From Paenibacillus vini (GTDB lineage: Bacteria > Bacillota > Bacilli > Paenibacillales > Paenibacillaceae), in the NCBI RefSeq assembly GCF_018403325.1, contig NZ_BOSL01000021.1, positions 1 through 64,000 on the forward strand: DNA of 64,000 nucleotides. The letters run 5' to 3'. Both the position numbers and the translations under genes were made by a program. This document shows positions 1 through 9,238 of this stretch, in pieces; positions within the stretch are counted from its first letter, which is position 1; every line of letters starts with the position of its first letter. The notes under the pieces are model-generated. The model was not told the origin of the DNA. It searched no databases and saw only the letters and a list, made by a program, of their open reading frames with translations.

Positions 1-6
1 TGAACC

Positions 7-124
7 GTTTGGTGGCGATGGCGGAGGGGTTCCACACGTACCCATCCCGAACACGACCGTTAAGCCCTCCAGCGCCGATGGTACTTGGACCGAAGGGTCC
101 TGGGAGAGTAGGACGCCGCCAAGC
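7..124 (+). rRNA. rrf: 5S ribosomal RNA
   Basis: This is the 5S rRNA of the large ribosomal subunit, at the 3' end of an rRNA operon whose 16S and 23S genes lie outside the window. The two ends (GTTTGGTGGCG and CGCCGCCAAGC) pair as helix I. The conserved internal block CCCATCCCGAACACG is present at about 40-55, and the length of about 118 nt is normal. A strong terminator follows 12 nt later. Confidence 0.97.
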
Positions 125-135
125 AAATGAAGAAG

Positions 136-167
136 AGCACTGCCGATAACCTCGGCGGTGCTTTTTT
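136..167 (+). terminator. rRNA operon terminator
   Basis: An 11-bp stem (AGCACTGCCGA pairing with TCGGCGGTGCT, one G-T pair) with a short loop is followed directly by six T residues. Its place just after the 5S gene makes it the intrinsic terminator of the rRNA operon. Confidence 0.93.
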
Positions 168-193
168 GCTATTTAGGACTATCTCAAAAATAA

Positions 194-380
194 TAGCTGT
201 AAAACCTACAGTTATTTTCGCAAGATGAGCTTGTTTGAGACAAATAGATGTAAAACCTACAGTTAATTCTGCGGTTTCAGCTCGGAATGGCCCAAATCCT
301 CCGAAAAAGCTGTAGTTTTTGCATTTAATTTAGCCCAGGAAGCTAATAGTGTAAAATTAGATGTAGAAATTACAGTTAAT
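194..380. repeat. Intergenic repeat family A, cluster 1 (four degenerate 23-bp copies)
   Basis: Four related units lie at about 194-216, 245-267, 308-330 and 358-380. The best-conserved core is CTGTAAAACCTACAG, itself an inverted repeat with arms CTGTA and TACAG. The first two copies are direct, the third reads inverted, and the fourth is nearly symmetric. The same family recurs at 25.9-26.1 kb. No coding capacity is visible. I do not know a name for this family. Confidence 0.75.
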
Positions 381-389
381 ATAAATAAG

Positions 390-565
390 GTTGGTTTAAG
401 TGAGATTTGAGTAAGATTGGTTAAGTGAGATTAAAGCGAGGCTAGTTTAAGCAAAGTTTGCAAAATGTACAGTTTGGCAATTTGCAATTTAGCAATGTAT
501 AGGTTAGCAATGTATAGATTAATAATGTGTAGATCAACAAAGTGAAATACAGCAGTGTGTGTACG
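390..565. repeat. Degenerate short tandem repeats, A/T-rich
   Basis: Two imperfect copies of TTGGTTTAAGTGAGATT lie at 391-407 and 417-432. They are followed by about six degenerate 15-bp units, clearest at 489-533 (TTAGCAATGTATAGG, TTAGCAATGTATAGA, TTAATAATGTGTAGA). The repetition yields a low-complexity open frame on the minus strand that is not a credible gene. From 168 to 749 there is no supported coding sequence. Confidence 0.7.
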
Positions 566-749
566 CGATAAAGCGACTGAGTAACGGGTATTAAACAGAT
601 CGCCTTCTGCCTTAATTCAGCCAAACCATACGCTGGGCTCATTAGTGCGCTTTAAATTAATTTTTGCATATCGTACCGTATCTACAAGTTGCGTTTTTTC
701 GTTTATAACAATGAGATCGAGGAAGATCTTCAGGAGGTGAGCCAAAAAG

Positions 750-1550
750 ATGCATAACGAAATAGAGGAAGGTCTGTCGGCGACTGCGGATCGAAAGGGT
801 CTGTCGGATATATCGGAGTGGATAGGAGCGCACCAGCAGGCACTTCGGCTATACTGCCGTTCCTTAGCGGGTTCACCTTGGGAGGGCGACGATCTGGCTC
901 AGGATACCTGGCTCAAAGTATGGTCAGCTTTGTTAGGTGGGAAGGATGACGAACAAATTACACGCGCCTATTTATACCGCATAGCCCGTAACGCATGGAT
1001 TGACCGTAGCCGTAAGAGAATGGTATCGACCGTGCGTGAACCGCTGGAAGACGAGTTACATGTGCCCCAGATAAGTCCGCTAGAGATTTATACGGCTATG
1101 GAAACTCTGGTGCAGACGCTGGTCCCTGCACAGCGTACGGCTTTGCTGCTGATCGATATTTTGAAATATAGCGCAGCGGAAGCAGCCAAGCTTATAGGCT
1201 CTACGGAAGGTGCTGTAAAGGCAGCTCTACACCGGGCCCGAACGAAGCTAAAGATGGCCGTAGCAGTGAATAACGACGACAAAGGGTATCGAGCCAAGGA
1301 TGGAGCCAAGGAGAGAACCGAGGATAGAGCGACCGAAGGAGACAAGTCGGAGACCGATGAGTTGATGACTTATGCTTATCTGGAAGCTTTTCGCCAGCAG
1401 AACACCACTGCCATGGTTATGCTGATGAATGATTCCGCGCCTAAAGAAGCCGTTGTTTCCTTGTTGCATGCCCGGCAAAAAGCCGAGCGTCCACAGATCC
1501 GCACCCATTCGCCGAGCATTCACAACCTCTATATGCAATTGGCCGCCTAA
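750..1550 (+). CDS. Sigma-70 family RNA polymerase sigma factor, ECF-like
   Basis: This is probably an alternative sigma factor that directs RNA polymerase to a small regulon. The 266-residue product has sigma region 2 at about residues 25-90 ([12 protein letters not shown], then [18 protein letters not shown]) and sigma region 4 at about 117-168 ([23 protein letters not shown], then [13 protein letters not shown]). About 95 further residues, hydrophilic at first, follow; this tail is longer than in minimal ECF factors and I do not recognise a domain in it. An AGGAGGTGA ribosome binding site lies 10 nt before the ATG. A clpP paralogue starts 17 bp downstream, so the two are probably co-transcribed. 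No anti-sigma gene is adjacent. Family assignment is firm; the regulon is unknown. Confidence 0.88.
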   Translation: MHNEIEEGLSATADRKGLSDISEWIGAHQQALRLYCRSLAGSPWEGDDLAQDTWLKVWSALLGGKDDEQITRAYLYRIARNAWIDRSRKRMVSTVREPLEDELHVPQISPLEIYTAMETLVQTLVPAQRTALLLIDILKYSAAEAAKLIGSTEGAVKAALHRARTKLKMAVAVNNDDKGYRAKDGAKERTEDRATEGDKSETDELMTYAYLEAFRQQNTTAMVMLMNDSAPKEAVVSLLHARQKAERPQIRTHSPSIHNLYMQLAA

Positions 1551-1567
1551 AAATAGGAGGTATAGGT

Positions 1568-2164
1568 ATGAGCACGGTAATTCCTTATGTTATTGAGCAA
1601 ACGGGGCATGGAGAAAGGTCCTATGACATTTACTCTCGTTTGTTGAAGGACCGGATTGTGTTCTTGGGCACTGCGATTGATGATCAGGTGGCCAACAGCA
1701 TCACGGCGCAAATGTTATTTCTCGCCGCGGAGGATCCTGAAAAGGACATCCATTTTTATATAAACAGTCCCGGCGGCTCTACCTCTGCGGGGTTTGCGAT
1801 CTACGATACGATGCAATATGTGAAGCCCGATGTTCAAACGATATGTTCGGGTATGGCCGCTTCCTTTGCCGCCATTCTGCTCATGTCCGGTGCCCATGGT
1901 AAACGATTTGCGCTTCCTAACAGTGAAGTGATGATTCATCAGCCGCATGGAGGGGCGCAAGGCCAAGCCAGCGACATCGAAATCAGTGCCAGACGGATTA
2001 TCCGGACCAGAGAACGCTTGAATCAAATCGCCGCCGAGCGAACAGGTCAACCGATTGAACGGATTGCTCAGGATATGGACCGGGATTATTTTATGATGGC
2101 AGAGGAAGCAAAAGCTTACGGGATCCTCGATCAAGTCATTCAAAATCCGAAAGCTGTAAAATAA
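1568..2164 (+). CDS. clpP: ATP-dependent Clp protease proteolytic subunit (ClpP paralogue)
   Basis: This is a serine peptidase that forms the barrel chamber degrading proteins fed in by Clp ATPases in the cytoplasm. It has 198 residues, the normal length, and a complete triad: Ser99 (GMAAS), His124 (MIHQPHGG) and Asp173 (DMDRDYF). The text around the serine and histidine ([26 protein letters not shown]) differs from the usual housekeeping Bacillales ClpP (VGMAASMGAFLL, HQPLGG), so I infer a second ClpP. It has an AGGAGGT site 5-6 nt before the ATG, follows the sigma factor by 17 bp, and ends at a strong terminator. Confidence 0.93.
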   Translation: MSTVIPYVIEQTGHGERSYDIYSRLLKDRIVFLGTAIDDQVANSITAQMLFLAAEDPEKDIHFYINSPGGSTSAGFAIYDTMQYVKPDVQTICSGMAASFAAILLMSGAHGKRFALPNSEVMIHQPHGGAQGQASDIEISARRIIRTRERLNQIAAERTGQPIERIAQDMDRDYFMMAEEAKAYGILDQVIQNPKAVK

Positions 2165-2194
2165 GCATATCCGGTCATAAGCCCGGCCAAACTG

Positions 2195-2224
2195 AACCGT
2201 TATCCAGGGGATAACGGTTTTTTC
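2195..2224 (+). terminator. Terminator of the sigma factor-clpP unit
   Basis: A perfect 11-bp stem (AACCGTTATCC pairing with GGATAACGGTT) is followed by a T tract, about 30 bp after the clpP stop codon. Confidence 0.92.
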
Positions 2225-2372
2225 ATATGCGTAATACCTCGTCGGGAATGGGATTCGGTGGTTTAGGGCAGTTTATTTTCAAATCGAATATATACGCTCA
2301 AGATAGAATGTGCATTCCCAAGAGACAGTAGTGTGCGCTGAAAAGGCGATTCGTATTTCCACAGGCTTATCC

Positions 2373-2401
2373 TTGACAGCCTATAGGCCCTTTGCTAAGA
2401 T
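2373..2401 (+). promoter_or_regulatory. SigA-type promoter of guaB
   Basis: TTGACA at 2373-2378 and TAAGAT at 2396-2401 are separated by exactly 17 bp. The expected transcription start near 2408 leaves a leader of about 85 nt before the guaB GTG. I see no purine-riboswitch core in that leader. Confidence 0.8.
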
Positions 2402-2409
2402 GGCAATAA

Positions 2410-3951
<1,542 letters not shown>

Positions 3952-4005
3952 GATTCCAAGCTCCGGTTTGCGGACATGGGAGAAGGCAGGCGCCAATATA
4001 TACCA

Positions 4006-4044
4006 AGACAGGCAGGGCGAAATAGGCCCTGCCTGTCTTTTTTT
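4006..4044 (+). terminator. guaB terminator
   Basis: A perfect 13-bp stem (AGACAGGCAGGGC pairing with GCCCTGCCTGTCT) with a short loop runs straight into seven T residues. Confidence 0.95.
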
Positions 4045-4057
4045 GCGGTAGGCCCTG

Positions 4058-4066
4058 TGATAGAAT
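4058..4066 (+). promoter_or_regulatory. Extended -10 promoter of dacA
   Basis: TGATAGAAT at 4058-4066 is an extended -10 element. It predicts a start near 4073, with no convincing -35 element. The in-frame ATG at 4078 would then be essentially leaderless, which supports the downstream TTG with its ribosome binding site as the real dacA start. A nearly identical element precedes the tRNA-Ser gene. Confidence 0.6.
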
Positions 4067-4110
4067 AGATAAAGCAAATGAACGAGAATATGAGAGGAGC
4101 TTTAAGAACA

Positions 4111-5511
4111 TTGAAACTGAAAGAAAACAACCGCACAACTTCGAAATCAAAACGGAAATTACTCCGTAAAGGGGTAGCGTCCGTTCTGTTGCTGAATATG
4201 CTGTGCTTCTCTCTGGTCCCGGCGATGGCGCTGGCTGAGGGTGAGCAGACCGAATCTACCACTTCTACCAAACCTGCTTCAGTACAAGCTGGGGCTACTC
4301 AAATTCCATCCGCCGAATCCCTGGATCTGCAAGTAAGCTCCGCGATTTTGCTGGAGCCGGTCTCGGGACAGGTCCTTCTCAATATTAATGGAAACCAGCC
4401 TCTTCCTCCGGCAAGTATGACGAAAATGATGACGGAATATATCGTTGCGGATCTCGTCAAGCAAGGCAAATTTAACTGGGACGATGTAGTAACGGTTCAA
4501 AAGAATGCCGCTAACACCGTCGGTTCCCGGATCTTTCTTGCTGAAGGAGATCAACATACTATAGAAGAATTGTATACGGCGATGGCTATGGCATCCGCGA
4601 ATGACGCAACGGTAGCGCTAGCGGAGCATGTTGCCGGTTCAGAACAAGCTTTTGTTAAAATGATGAATGATGAAGCCAAGAGAATGGGAATGAAAACTGC
4701 GCATTTCGCCAATTCGACCGGATTGGACATTGCCGATATGCCTGCAGAATTCAGAACGCAAGACGGCAAAGAGACCGTAATGTCGGCCATGGATGCAGCG
4801 ATTCTTGCCAAATATATCGTAACCGATCACCCTGATTTTACCCGTTTTACCACGATTCAAAGCAAAAAGTTTCGGGAGCGCGATAAAGCGCCTATGTCGA
4901 ACTTGAATTGGATGCTGGAAGCCAATAAAGATGTAACCAATTTTAAGCAGTTTGCCTATGAGGGCCTTGACGGTCTGAAAACGGGACATACGGCTAATGC
5001 CGGCAATTGCTTTACCGGGACGGCCGAACGGAACGGTATGCGTTTGATCAGCGTAGTTATGGGAACAAAAACAGAGAAGGCCCGTTTCGTAGAAACCCGC
5101 AAAGTTCTCGATTTCGGTTTTAACAACTTTGAAACCAAGCAAATCATTCCGCCCAAATCGACGGTAGCAGGTACGGAAACCGTTACGGTGAAAAAGGCGA
5201 AGAATACCTCTGTGCCAGTCGTCAGCGACCAAGGCGTTAGCTTTGTTATTCCTAAGGGCGCGGACATTAGCGGAGTTCAAGCTACAGTTACATTGGGTAA
5301 CGAGACCTTGACGGCACCGTTGAAGCAGGGCACTAGCGTGGGAACGGTTAAGTATTCGTTTAAACCTGCGGGCATGGATCAGACGCTGGAGAAAACAGTG
5401 AACCTGATTACAGCTGAAGACGCTGAGAAAGCAGGCTGGTTCAAGCTGTTTATGCGCGCTATCGGCGACTTCTTCCGCGATTTGTTCAACGGTATCAAAA
5501 ACCTGTTCTAG
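4111..5511 (+). CDS. dacA: D-alanyl-D-alanine carboxypeptidase (PBP5 type)
   Basis: This low-molecular-weight penicillin-binding protein removes the terminal D-Ala from peptidoglycan stem peptides outside the membrane. The three active-site motifs are present in order: SMTK near residue 102, SAN in the SANDATVALAEHV segment, and KTG in GLKTGHTANAG. An N-terminal basic segment and hydrophobic stretch (SVLLLNMLCFSLVPAMALA) form a signal peptide. The C-terminus is amphipathic (FKLFMRAIGDFFRDLFNGIK), the usual PBP5 membrane anchor. I chose TTG 4111 because AGAGGAG lies at 4093-4099; an upstream ATG at 4078 sits at the predicted transcription start. It lies between guaB and pdxS as in B. subtilis. 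Confidence 0.93.
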   Translation: MKLKENNRTTSKSKRKLLRKGVASVLLLNMLCFSLVPAMALAEGEQTESTTSTKPASVQAGATQIPSAESLDLQVSSAILLEPVSGQVLLNINGNQPLPPASMTKMMTEYIVADLVKQGKFNWDDVVTVQKNAANTVGSRIFLAEGDQHTIEELYTAMAMASANDATVALAEHVAGSEQAFVKMMNDEAKRMGMKTAHFANSTGLDIADMPAEFRTQDGKETVMSAMDAAILAKYIVTDHPDFTRFTTIQSKKFRERDKAPMSNLNWMLEANKDVTNFKQFAYEGLDGLKTGHTANAGNCFTGTAERNGMRLISVVMGTKTEKARFVETRKVLDFGFNNFETKQIIPPKSTVAGTETVTVKKAKNTSVPVVSDQGVSFVIPKGADISGVQATVTLGNETLTAPLKQGTSVGTVKYSFKPAGMDQTLEKTVNLITAEDAEKAGWFKLFMRAIGDFFRDLFNGIKNLF

Positions 5512-5536
5512 CAAATTAGTATTCCGACTATACGGG

Positions 5537-5565
5537 TTGTATATTTGAGGGGAATATTGTAAAAT
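5537..5565 (+). promoter_or_regulatory. Putative SigA promoter of pdxST
   Basis: TTGTAT (5537-5542) and TAAAAT (5560-5565) are separated by 17 bp, with a TG one base upstream of the -10. It lies 27 bp before the pdxS start. Confidence 0.65.
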
Positions 5566-5591
5566 ATCAAGTTAGATTATTATCGGGGGGC

Positions 5592-6479
5592 ATGGATATG
5601 GAAACTGGAACATCGCGAGTAAAAAGAGGCATGGCTGAGATGCAAAAAGGCGGCGTCATCATGGACGTCATGAATGCCGAACAAGCTAAGATCGCTGAAG
5701 CCGCTGGGGCAACTGCCGTTATGGCATTGGAGCGGGTTCCTTCAGATATTCGTGCAGCAGGCGGGGTAGCCCGCATGGCGGACCCTACTATCGTAGAAGA
5801 GGTTATGAAGGTAGTGTCCATTCCTGTTATGGCTAAAGCGCGGATCGGACATTATGTCGAAGCGAAAGTTCTGGAATCTCTCGGGGTAGACTATTTGGAT
5901 GAAAGTGAAGTATTGACCCCGGCAGATGAAGTGTTCCATATCGATAAACGTGATTTTACTGTTCCATTTGTTTGTGGAGCTAAGGATCTGGGCGAAGCAT
6001 TGCGCCGGATCAGCGAGGGAGCATCCATGATCCGTACCAAAGGAGAACCGGGAACAGGTAATATCGTGGAGGCTGTTCGCCATATGCGTTTGATCAACAG
6101 CCAAATTCGCAAAGTGAAGAATATGTCTAAGGACGAGCTGTATGCCGAAGCAAAAAACCTGGGCGTAGCTTATGACCTGCTGCTCGAGGTTCATGAGAAC
6201 GGCAAATTGCCGGTTGTTAATTTCGCCGCGGGCGGTGTGGCCACTCCGGCGGATGCTGCTCTGATGATGCATTTAGGTGCGGACGGCGTATTTGTCGGGT
6301 CGGGGATTTTTAAATCCGACAGCCCGGAGAAATTCGCCCGCGCTATTGTGGAAGCTACGACGCATTTCACCGATTATAAATTGATTGCCGAAGTGTCCAA
6401 AAACTTGGGCACACCGATGAAAGGCATCGAGATTTCGAAATTGACCGCGGCTGAACGGATGTCGGATCGCGGCTGGTAA
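5592..6479 (+). CDS. pdxS: Pyridoxal 5'-phosphate synthase, PdxS subunit
   Basis: PdxS condenses ribose 5-phosphate, glyceraldehyde 3-phosphate and ammonia into pyridoxal phosphate. The 295-residue TIM-barrel protein has the expected length and motifs: [10 protein letters not shown] near the N-terminus, Lys82 in VMAKARIGH (the imine-forming lysine, K81 in B. subtilis) and the second lysine in [10 protein letters not shown] (the K149 region). It ends in the conserved MSDRGW. The glutaminase partner pdxT follows 70 bp downstream, so ammonia delivery and ring assembly are encoded together. Confidence 0.98.
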   Translation: MDMETGTSRVKRGMAEMQKGGVIMDVMNAEQAKIAEAAGATAVMALERVPSDIRAAGGVARMADPTIVEEVMKVVSIPVMAKARIGHYVEAKVLESLGVDYLDESEVLTPADEVFHIDKRDFTVPFVCGAKDLGEALRRISEGASMIRTKGEPGTGNIVEAVRHMRLINSQIRKVKNMSKDELYAEAKNLGVAYDLLLEVHENGKLPVVNFAAGGVATPADAALMMHLGADGVFVGSGIFKSDSPEKFARAIVEATTHFTDYKLIAEVSKNLGTPMKGIEISKLTAAERMSDRGW

Positions 6480-6549
6480 TCATAGCGCTTAGTGTTTAAC
6501 GCGCAGAGATAGGGTCAGACAGCCTGGGCAAGGGAAGAAGGGTAAAAGG

Positions 6550-7134
6550 ATGAAGGTAGGCGTATTGGCGCTTCAGGGCGCTGTTGCAGAGCATATACGA
6601 AGTATTGAGAGTGCAGGCGCCGAGGGCGTTGTCGTGAAGCATCCCGAACAGCTGGACGAGCTTGAAGGGCTGATTATTCCTGGCGGGGAAAGCACAACCA
6701 TCGGGAAGCTGATGCGCAAATACGGTTTTATCGAAGCGATCCGTTACTTTGCAGAGAAAGGTAAGCCGATATTCGGAACTTGCGCAGGGCTGATCGTCAT
6801 GGCCAAGGAAATCGAAGGCGGGGAAGAAGCGCATCTCGAACTGATGAATATCAGAGTCTCCCGTAACGCCTTTGGGCGTCAACGGGAGAGCTTTGAGACC
6901 GATTTGGACGTAAAGGGGCTGGAGAAGCCTCTTCGTGCGGTGTTTATCCGTGCTCCGCTCATAACGGAGGTCGGGAAGGATGTAGAGGTGTTGTCCACGT
7001 ATAAGGATGAGATCGTAACGGCCCGTCAGGGACATTTACTGGTTTCTTCCTTTCATCCGGAATTGACGGACGACTACTCCCTACACGGCTACTTTTTAGA
7101 GATGATTAAGACGAACAAAGCAGTCGTGAATTAA
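6550..7134 (+). CDS. pdxT: Pyridoxal 5'-phosphate synthase, glutaminase subunit PdxT
   Basis: PdxT hydrolyses glutamine and channels ammonia to PdxS. The 194-residue class I amidotransferase shows the nucleophile Cys78 in GTCAGL and the His169/Glu171 pair in FHPEL, completing a Cys-His-Glu triad; the oxyanion segment PGGEST is at 45-49. A purine-rich AAGAAGG site lies just before the ATG. The pdxS-pdxT order is universal in Bacillales and a terminator follows. Confidence 0.97.
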   Translation: MKVGVLALQGAVAEHIRSIESAGAEGVVVKHPEQLDELEGLIIPGGESTTIGKLMRKYGFIEAIRYFAEKGKPIFGTCAGLIVMAKEIEGGEEAHLELMNIRVSRNAFGRQRESFETDLDVKGLEKPLRAVFIRAPLITEVGKDVEVLSTYKDEIVTARQGHLLVSSFHPELTDDYSLHGYFLEMIKTNKAVVN

Positions 7135-7145
7135 AGCTATAGGAA

Positions 7146-7180
7146 AACCTTGACTCTTTTCCAAGGGTTAAGGTTGTTTT
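7146..7180 (+). terminator. pdxST terminator
   Basis: A 13-bp stem with two G-T pairs (AACCTTGACTCTT with AAGGGTTAAGGTT) is followed by GTTTTCTTTCTT, 12 bp after the pdxT stop. Confidence 0.8.
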
Positions 7181-7204
7181 CTTTCTTAAATTAATGTATG
7201 TTTT

Positions 7205-7256
7205 CCTGCGATCCCGGCGGTCATGTTCTAGCGTAGAACGCCGGCATGGCTGCAGG
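7205..7256 (+). promoter_or_regulatory. Nested hairpin in the serS leader
   Basis: Three collinear stems nest around one axis: CCTGC (7205-7209) with GCAGG (7252-7256), CCGGCG (7214-7219) with CGCCGG (7239-7244), and TTCTA (7226-7230) with TAGAA (7234-7238). The structure ends about 13 nt before the serS ribosome binding site. It lacks a T-box (no GGTGGNACCGCG-type element), and no T tract follows. Function unknown. Confidence 0.5.
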
Positions 7257-7282
7257 TGGGATGATTCTAGGAGGGACTACCC

Positions 7283-8566
7283 ATGTTGGATGTTAAAATA
7301 TTGCGAAATGATTATGCGCGTGTCGAAGAGGCGCTGAAGAACCGGGGCAAATCCTTGGATTTGATCTCTGGCTTCCCGAAGCTTGACGAGAAGCGCCGGG
7401 AGTTGCTTCAAGAGAGCGAAGCGCTTAAAAACCGCCGTAATACCGTGTCTGCAGAAGTGGCACAGCGGAAGAAAAATAAAGAAAACGCAGATGAGCTCAT
7501 TTTGGAAATGAGAGAGGTAGGCGACCGGATCAAGCAGTTGGACGATGAAGTCCGGGAGCTTGAAGTCAAAATCGATGAGCTGACGATGAACATTCCGAAC
7601 ATCCCTAGCAGCAGCGTACCGGTTGGTGCTTCAGAGGAAGAGAATGTAGAGATCCGTCGTTGGAGCGAGCCAAGAAAATTTGACTTCGCGCCTAAAGCGC
7701 ATTGGGACGTTGCTGGAGAACTCGGCATTCTTGATTTTGAAGCCGGAGCGAAGGTGACCGGATCCCGGTTTACTTTTTACAAAGGCTTGGGTGCGCGTCT
7801 CGAGCGTGCGCTGATCAGCTTTATGATGGATTTGCACAGTAATGACCACGGTTATGAGGAAATGCTGCCACCATATATTGTGAACCGGGACAGCCTTTAC
7901 GGTACCGGACAGCTGCCGAAGTTTGAAGAGGATCTCTTTAAGCTGACTGAAAGCGACTATTATCTTATTCCGACGGCTGAGGTGCCGGTCACGAACTATC
8001 ATCGTGACGAGATTCTGAGCACGGAAGACTTGCCTCGCAAGTATGTAGCCTACAGCTCTTGCTTCCGTTCCGAAGCCGGTGCGGCAGGCCGGGATACGCG
8101 AGGCCTTATCCGCCAGCACCAGTTCAATAAGGTCGAGATGATCAAAATCGTTCATCCCGAGACCTCTTATGATGAACTGGAGCAAATGACGGCCAATGCG
8201 GAGCGGGTCCTTCAGCTGTTGAACCTGCCTTATCGCGTTCTTGCGCTGTGCACAGGCGATCTTGGCTTTACGGCCGCGAAGACCTATGACCTCGAAGTAT
8301 GGCTGCCGGAAAGCGGCGTATACCGCGAGATCTCGTCGTGTTCCAATGTGGAGGACTTCCAGGCACGCCGGGCTAATATTCGTTTCCGTCCGGAGCCGAA
8401 GGCCAAGCCGGAATTCGTGCATACGCTGAATGGATCCGGATTAGCGGTCGGACGTACGGTAGCTGCCATTTTGGAAAATTACCAGCTCGAAGACGGCAGT
8501 GTAGAAATTCCGGAAGTGCTTCGTCCTTACATGGGTAATTTACAGGTTATTTCCAAGCGGAAATAG
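7283..8566 (+). CDS. serS: Seryl-tRNA synthetase
   Basis: SerS charges tRNA-Ser with serine. The 427-residue class II enzyme has an N-terminal long coiled-coil arm at about residues 25-110 (rich in E, K and R) that grips the tRNA variable arm. Motif 2 is present ([18 protein letters not shown], then QHQFNKVEM), as is motif 3 ([19 protein letters not shown]). An AGGAGGG site lies 7 nt before the ATG. A tRNA-Ser gene follows 62 bp later, as in B. subtilis, so enzyme and substrate are adjacent. Confidence 0.98.
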   Translation: MLDVKILRNDYARVEEALKNRGKSLDLISGFPKLDEKRRELLQESEALKNRRNTVSAEVAQRKKNKENADELILEMREVGDRIKQLDDEVRELEVKIDELTMNIPNIPSSSVPVGASEEENVEIRRWSEPRKFDFAPKAHWDVAGELGILDFEAGAKVTGSRFTFYKGLGARLERALISFMMDLHSNDHGYEEMLPPYIVNRDSLYGTGQLPKFEEDLFKLTESDYYLIPTAEVPVTNYHRDEILSTEDLPRKYVAYSSCFRSEAGAAGRDTRGLIRQHQFNKVEMIKIVHPETSYDELEQMTANAERVLQLLNLPYRVLALCTGDLGFTAAKTYDLEVWLPESGVYREISSCSNVEDFQARRANIRFRPEPKAKPEFVHTLNGSGLAVGRTVAAILENYQLEDGSVEIPEVLRPYMGNLQVISKRK

Positions 8567-8567
8567 C

Positions 8568-8596
8568 TTGATATCGTTTATGGTCTGTGATAGAAT
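8568..8596 (+). promoter_or_regulatory. Promoter of the tRNA-Ser gene
   Basis: TTGATA (8568-8573), a 17-bp spacer and TAGAAT (8591-8596) with an upstream TG form a strong SigA promoter. It starts one base after the serS stop codon and its -10 lies in the left arm of the hairpin described next. Confidence 0.75.
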
Positions 8597-8626
8597 CTGA
8601 TTTGTTACTCGAATCAGATTCACTTT
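8593..8626 (+). terminator. Hairpin between serS and tRNA-Ser, probable serS terminator
   Basis: A perfect 10-bp stem (GAATCTGATT at 8593-8602, AATCAGATTC at 8612-8621) is followed by ACTTTTT. It can terminate serS transcripts. Its left arm overlaps the tRNA promoter -10, so transcripts from that promoter would begin inside the hairpin and escape it. Confidence 0.65.
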
Positions 8627-8628
8627 TT

Positions 8629-8717
8629 GGAGAGGTACCGAAGCGGTCATAACGGGGCGGTCTTGAAAACCGTTAGGGGGCAACTCCACATGGGTTCGAA
8701 TCCCATCCTCTCCGCCA
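8629..8717 (+). tRNA. tRNA-Ser (anticodon UGA)
   Basis: The acceptor stem GGAGAGG pairs with CCTCTCC, followed by discriminator G and an encoded CCA. The anticodon loop CTTGAAA places TGA at 8664-8666. A long variable arm (GTTAGGGGGCAACTCCAC region) is typical of class II serine tRNAs, and the T arm has GGTTCGAATCC. Confidence 0.97.
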
Positions 8718-8746
8718 GTTATATCCTTTAATAATGAATACAGTTA

Positions 8747-8773
8747 AGAGGGCGAGGAGTCGCCCTCTTTTTA
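8747..8773 (+). terminator. tRNA-Ser terminator
   Basis: A 9-bp stem (AGAGGGCGA with TCGCCCTCT) is followed by a T-rich tract. Confidence 0.88.
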
Positions 8774-8887
8774 TTTTTTGCGGCTACCCTTAGGGTTCTT
8801 ACTATAGATGAATTTAACAGTATAAACCGGGCTTCAATGTTGCAGGTTAAATACCGTAATGCATTCTATATGAAGGGGGAGTTTCTG

Positions 8888-9040
8888 GTGAGCAAGCCAA
8901 AGACTTATACTACACCCGGAACACAACCGGATACAAACCGAAACCGGGAGCGGGGACATGGAGGGCCGGAACCGTTGTCCGGTTCGAAAAAGGTCAAGAC
9001 GGCCAATCATGTCAGCCATAACAACCCGGAAGGAAGCTAA
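8888..9040 (+). CDS. sspP: Small acid-soluble spore protein P (SspP family)
   Basis: This is a minor spore-core protein made late in sporulation in the forespore. The 50-residue product carries the family signature GPEPLSGSKKVK followed by a His/Asn-rich tail (ANHVSHNNPEGS), which matches my recollection of B. subtilis SspP. The start is GTG 8888, placed by GGGGGAG 6-7 nt upstream; an earlier in-frame ATG at 8837 has no such site. It is flanked by terminators and stands alone. A forespore (SigG) promoter would be expected upstream, but I cannot define one with confidence. The gene is one of the clearest signs that the organism forms endospores. Confidence 0.85.
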   Translation: MSKPKTYTTPGTQPDTNRNRERGHGGPEPLSGSKKVKTANHVSHNNPEGS

Positions 9041-9055
9041 TTCGTTGAAAAGAGG

Positions 9056-9084
9056 TAACCCGGCATAACGTGCCGGGTTATTTG
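9056..9084 (+). terminator. sspP terminator
   Basis: A perfect 10-bp stem (TAACCCGGCA with TGCCGGGTTA) is followed by TTTG. Confidence 0.8.
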
Positions 9085-9238
9085 TGTACCGGGTGGGCAA
9101 TTTTATACCAATTTTGAATTAAGCAAGACATAAAGCTCATAAAATGTCATAATAAAGATAGGGATAATTTTGTTTAACCGATGGTTTATGAAACGGAGAG
9201 ATGGAGAGAAAAGCTATACTTATTTTGAAAGGATCGTG

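Noticed and set aside
390-565. Short tandem repeats considered as a CRISPR array
   Set aside because: Units are only 15 bp, degenerate and have no unique spacers; no cas genes are in the window.
442-642. Small minus-strand frame (66 codons) with repeated LLIYT units
   Set aside because: It arises from the 15-bp tandem repeat, has low complexity and no ribosome binding site.
7181-7282. T-box riboswitch before serS
   Set aside because: No specifier loop plus antiterminator bulge (TGGNACC-type) sequence can be found and there is no terminator.
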